A stretch of 10,356 bases of DNA from Isohypsibius dastychi. Its lineage: Eukaryota > Tardigrada > Eutardigrada > Parachela > Isohypsibiidae. Shown here in pieces: positions 7,576 through 10,356 of this stretch; the stretch's first letter is position 1, and each line of letters begins with the position of its first letter. The notes under the pieces were generated by a model that searched no databases, was not told where the DNA came from, and saw only the letters and a program-made list of their open reading frames with translations. Location of the stretch: NCBI GenBank assembly GCA_034696485.1, contig JAQIWT010001552.1, forward strand, positions 1 to 10,356, given 5' to 3'. A program made the translations under genes and the position numbers.

Positions 7576-9231
7576 CCTAGCACTTGGAACACCGGAGTGA
7601 ATTTTTTGATCTCTGCAGATTTCTGCGCGTAGCGCTGAACACGCAGCTAGTTAAATAATTAAACTTGAGTTATTGCGACGTAGAATATCTTTATTTATAA
7701 CTTTTTTGAAGGGGTGGGCTCTATAATTCATGCGGTCCCACTACAAAACCCTACTTTCGTCCTGTTTTCCAGGCAGCTGGGCAGAACGAAGTTTTGTCAG
7801 GCACAACGAATCCTCTCACTAATAATCAGTGCATCCATTCGCTGGTACTTTCAAGAGCATGATTGCTCATATCATGTTTTTCATCAGATATGCCCACAAA
7901 AAAAAGGAACGAACTGCAGTATGTTGCTCTACGGTTACCGAAACTGGTAACATGAGCTAGAGCTGGTATCATGTTAAGTTAAGAACAACACTGGCTATCT
8001 TCACGGACATCTATCCCCCCCCCCCCGACCCGGTTTCGCAGTAAGTGATGAGTGGAATTTACAGCCATTACGCTTCACTAAATTGGCCAAAAAGGAAGCA
8101 GAAATGGCCCTAGACAGATCCTTATATCCAAATTGTTAAAAAACACGAATAACAACTTAAAATTTGTTTTGTGAAACAAACTTTACATCTCCCGAGACCT
8201 AGTTGAATCTGCCGCATATTGATGACGAAACAGGACTCACTTTAGCACGACAGCTGAACAAAAATGGCAGACTATCCGGGATTCGTTTCTGTGCTTTTCC
8301 CGACAGTGGCGTGCGCAGTCATCTGGCCTGAAAGAAAGTGAGTCAGCGTCAGGAAAGAGAATAACAATACTAACTGAAGTCCAAAGCTCGACAGTTGACA
8401 GCGTATCAAAGACTCAAAGTGAAAAGGAAATTAAAATGGAAATTGATTCAAATGAAAATTGAACGAGAAGAAAAACACAACTGAATAATAGGCATGATTC
8501 ACTCATGGATCCACATGTCAACACTCCTGACTAGAGATTCAACCAATCCGCCATAGATAACAGTCTTTAATGATGGATAACAATCTTAAAATTTATTCAG
8601 CCATGATGATCCCTTGTACACTCTCTCTCGACTTTGTCTCTCCGATAAGCGAACAAAACATACTACCGCCTCACATGAAACAACGTGTTTGTTTGTAAGA
8701 ACTGTTTTGAGTACGAGAACGGACACAGGTCCAAAACGAGCCATTAAGTTCGATGGCTCATAAATAAAGCTGACTGATAAGCAGAACCGATTTGCTGTGC
8801 AAACAACTTTGGCGGCGGATTCTGTTTTATCTTTCTGGTAAAAACCCTCATCTTTTTTTTGGGTGAGAAGTGACGAAAAATCTCAAAATTGGAAGGTGAA
8901 CCAGTTGTACAGGCAAATGAAGAGCAACCGTAGCCCGTAGTGCATTTCGAAATAGGTGTCATACCTAGAAAAGTATCAAATCAACTACCCTTGAAATAAC
9001 AAAAACCCCACGCGTACGCTAAGGGTTCTCTGACGGCTCCCGTTTTTAAAGTTTCGGAGCTTCAGGCTTAAATCCAAGAATGTTGTTTTGAAAAGTTCTC
9101 AGATTCACCAAGACTCGTGAATGAAGGGCTTCAGAGACGCACAAAGACGTTTTCAAAGAAATTTCATTCCCGAGCGAGTCATCCCGCTCCCCCTCATACT
9201 TAGATAATGTATTTTGACTAAGTAACCCGAG
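7576..9231. other. Unassigned non-coding stretch
   Basis: No convincing gene. Open frames of about 70-80 codons at 7714-7950 (+) and 8744-8962 (-) have no recognisable domain. A run of 12 C residues lies at 8015-8026 and an A-rich, AAAATTGA-type stretch at about 8418-8462. GATAACA(G/A)TCTT occurs twice, near 8555 and 8577. Confidence 0.45.
8015..8026. repeat. Homopolymer run C12
   Basis: Twelve consecutive C residues are followed by GACCCGG. This is a simple mononucleotide repeat and a likely site of length variation or sequencing error. Confidence 0.9.
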
Positions 9232-9232
9232 A

Positions 9233-9250
9233 ACACACACACACAACACA
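9233..9250. repeat. Short CA/AC microsatellite
   Basis: The tract ACACACACACAACACAC is an interrupted dinucleotide repeat of about eight units. Confidence 0.8.
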
Positions 9251-9767
9251 CTTGAGAACCCCAGCTCTAGAAGTCCACTCCTGATTAAATCACAGTATTT
9301 CCAGACTTGTGTGCGTACGCCACAGTGGATAACCATATACAATAGTCAAACAATATCAATAAGAATGTAATCCAAATTTGAAAGACATCTGGTTATGCGG
9401 TACTCTCAAGAGTCCCCGTCTCGAAACGCACACAAGAAAAATACACGACCAGTTCAGATCACATTTAGCTCAGATGTCGAAGGCGACGAGTCTGAAATGG
9501 ATTTTCGTACATCGACACCTTTGAAATGAACCAACTATCAAGGAAGAAAAAAGAACGAACTCAGAGAACGAAAAGAAAAAGCCGCGTTAGATAGTCGAGC
9601 ATGTTCGGAAGGCACCAGTGGTTATTCAGAAGAGGGAGACGTTACGATTGCTTTCAAGTTAAAATAAGAAATAAGAACGTTGGTCCAAATCACTGTCGTT
9701 CAATTCTTCCTACTTCAGCTTCAACACTGGTTTTCATGTTTTCTAATATGAAACTGAATTGTTGAAT
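9251..9767. other. Unassigned A-rich non-coding stretch
   Basis: The sequence is A-rich with GAACGAAC and AGAAAAAG type runs around 9540-9580. No reading frame, RNA gene or tandem repeat is convincing. The A/G-rich bias strengthens toward the satellite that follows. Confidence 0.4.
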
Positions 9768-10280
9768 GTGAGGTAAGGTACGTTCATATCACAAGTTATT
9801 AAGGTAAGCTCAAATGAGATATGGCAAGACACAATCAACCAAGGTAAATAAGGTACGGTCAATACGGTAAGATTACGGAACTAAACCATGGCTGGACAGG
9901 TCAGATGAAGAAAAACAGGATAAGGTTAGGTAATGCGCAAGGTGAAGAAAGATAAGCCTCATGCATGTGAGATAGCCCAGGTTCGATGAGGTGAGGTGAA
10001 GCAATCAAAATAAATTGAAGTAGGGAAAGGTACAATAAGGGAAGGTATAATAAAGTATGGTAACATATGATAAGGTAAGGTGAATTAAGGTAAGTTAAGG
10101 TAAGATGAGGTAAGGTGAGGTCAGATAAGGTAAGGTAATGTTAAGTGAGGTGAAGAAAGGTGAGGTAAGGCAAGCATAGTTGAATCAAATACATTAGGAA
10201 AAGTTAAGGTAAGGTAGGGTAAACTAAGGTAGGCTGAGTCAAGCTGAAAAAGGTGAGGTAAGGTGGGGTAAGGTAAGGTT
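9768..10280. repeat. Degenerate AAGGT pentanucleotide satellite
   Basis: The block of about 510 bp is dominated by AAGGT, GAGGT and AGGTAAGGT words on the + strand. It is loosely organised at its start (GAGGTAAGGTACG at about 9770) and dense from about 10060, where stretches such as TTAAGGTAAGTTAAGGTAAG occur. Point changes and insertions break the register throughout, so it is old or not homogenised. It is very poor in C on this strand. No coding frame is supported. Confidence 0.85.
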
Positions 10281-10356
10281 AGTGTTGGCACGATATGATA
10301 TAAATATCGATATTTCGATATGATATTGATATATCGATATTTTTTTCGGGATATTT
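10280..10356. mobile_element. Possible 5' terminus of a hAT-like DNA transposon, cut by window edge
   Basis: At the abrupt end of the AAGGT satellite the sequence changes to TAGTGTTGGCACGATA, then to a run rich in ATATCGATAT palindromes (10304-10313 and 10331-10340). hAT-family termini commonly begin (C/T)AGNG, and TAGTG fits. The sharp change of composition is what an insertion boundary would look like. Only 77 bases are visible, so the opposite end, an 8-bp target duplication and any transposase cannot be seen. It may equally be an ordinary AT-rich palindromic satellite. Confidence 0.25.

Overview
The window looks like animal nuclear DNA that is mostly non-coding. It has one convincing protein-coding gene, a class A (rhodopsin-like) G protein-coupled receptor on the + strand at about 1985-3274, with two coding exons split by a 252-bp GT-AG intron. 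The rest of the window has no long conserved reading frames and carries many simple and satellite-like repeats. There are no bacterial operon features, rRNA, tRNA or CRISPR array. The receptor's style (DRIWAV..P.HYR after TM3, MWIYIHVVILPG in TM4) reminds me of divergent orphan receptors from tardigrades or other ecdysozoans. That lineage call is recollection only and cannot be proved from the sequence.

Layout: 1-1984 has no recognisable gene. 1985-3274 is the receptor gene. 3275-4120 is downstream non-coding sequence that may include its 3' UTR, with an AATAAA at 3979 and a small perfect hairpin at 3907-3928. 4121-4230 is an AT-rich TTAATTAA-type block. 4231-5413 is unassigned; it holds an unrecognised minus-strand open frame at 4505-5143. 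Two short tandem repeats follow, with 19-bp units at 5414-5470 and 17-bp units at 5667-5712. 6030-6665 is the most striking non-coding structure: two arms of a degenerate, regularly spaced core (TTCGTAG on the left, its complement CTACGAA on the right) facing each other across a centre of about 240 bp that contains a GC-rich hairpin segment. This resembles a Foldback-type non-autonomous transposable element. 7392-7575 is a minisatellite of 36-42-bp units whose hairpins are largely preserved. 7576-9767 is unassigned apart from a C12 run and a short CA tract. 9768-10280 is a long degenerate AAGGT satellite. From 10280 to the right edge a TAGTGTTGGCA sequence leads into ATATCGATAT palindromes and may be the end of another DNA transposon.

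The receptor would sit in the plasma membrane and signal through G proteins. Its ligand cannot be inferred. Its oddest feature is at the conserved sodium-site positions: Asp2.50 is Asn while Asn7.49 is Asp, with further changes at 3.39 and 7.45. Nothing else in the window appears functionally linked to it.
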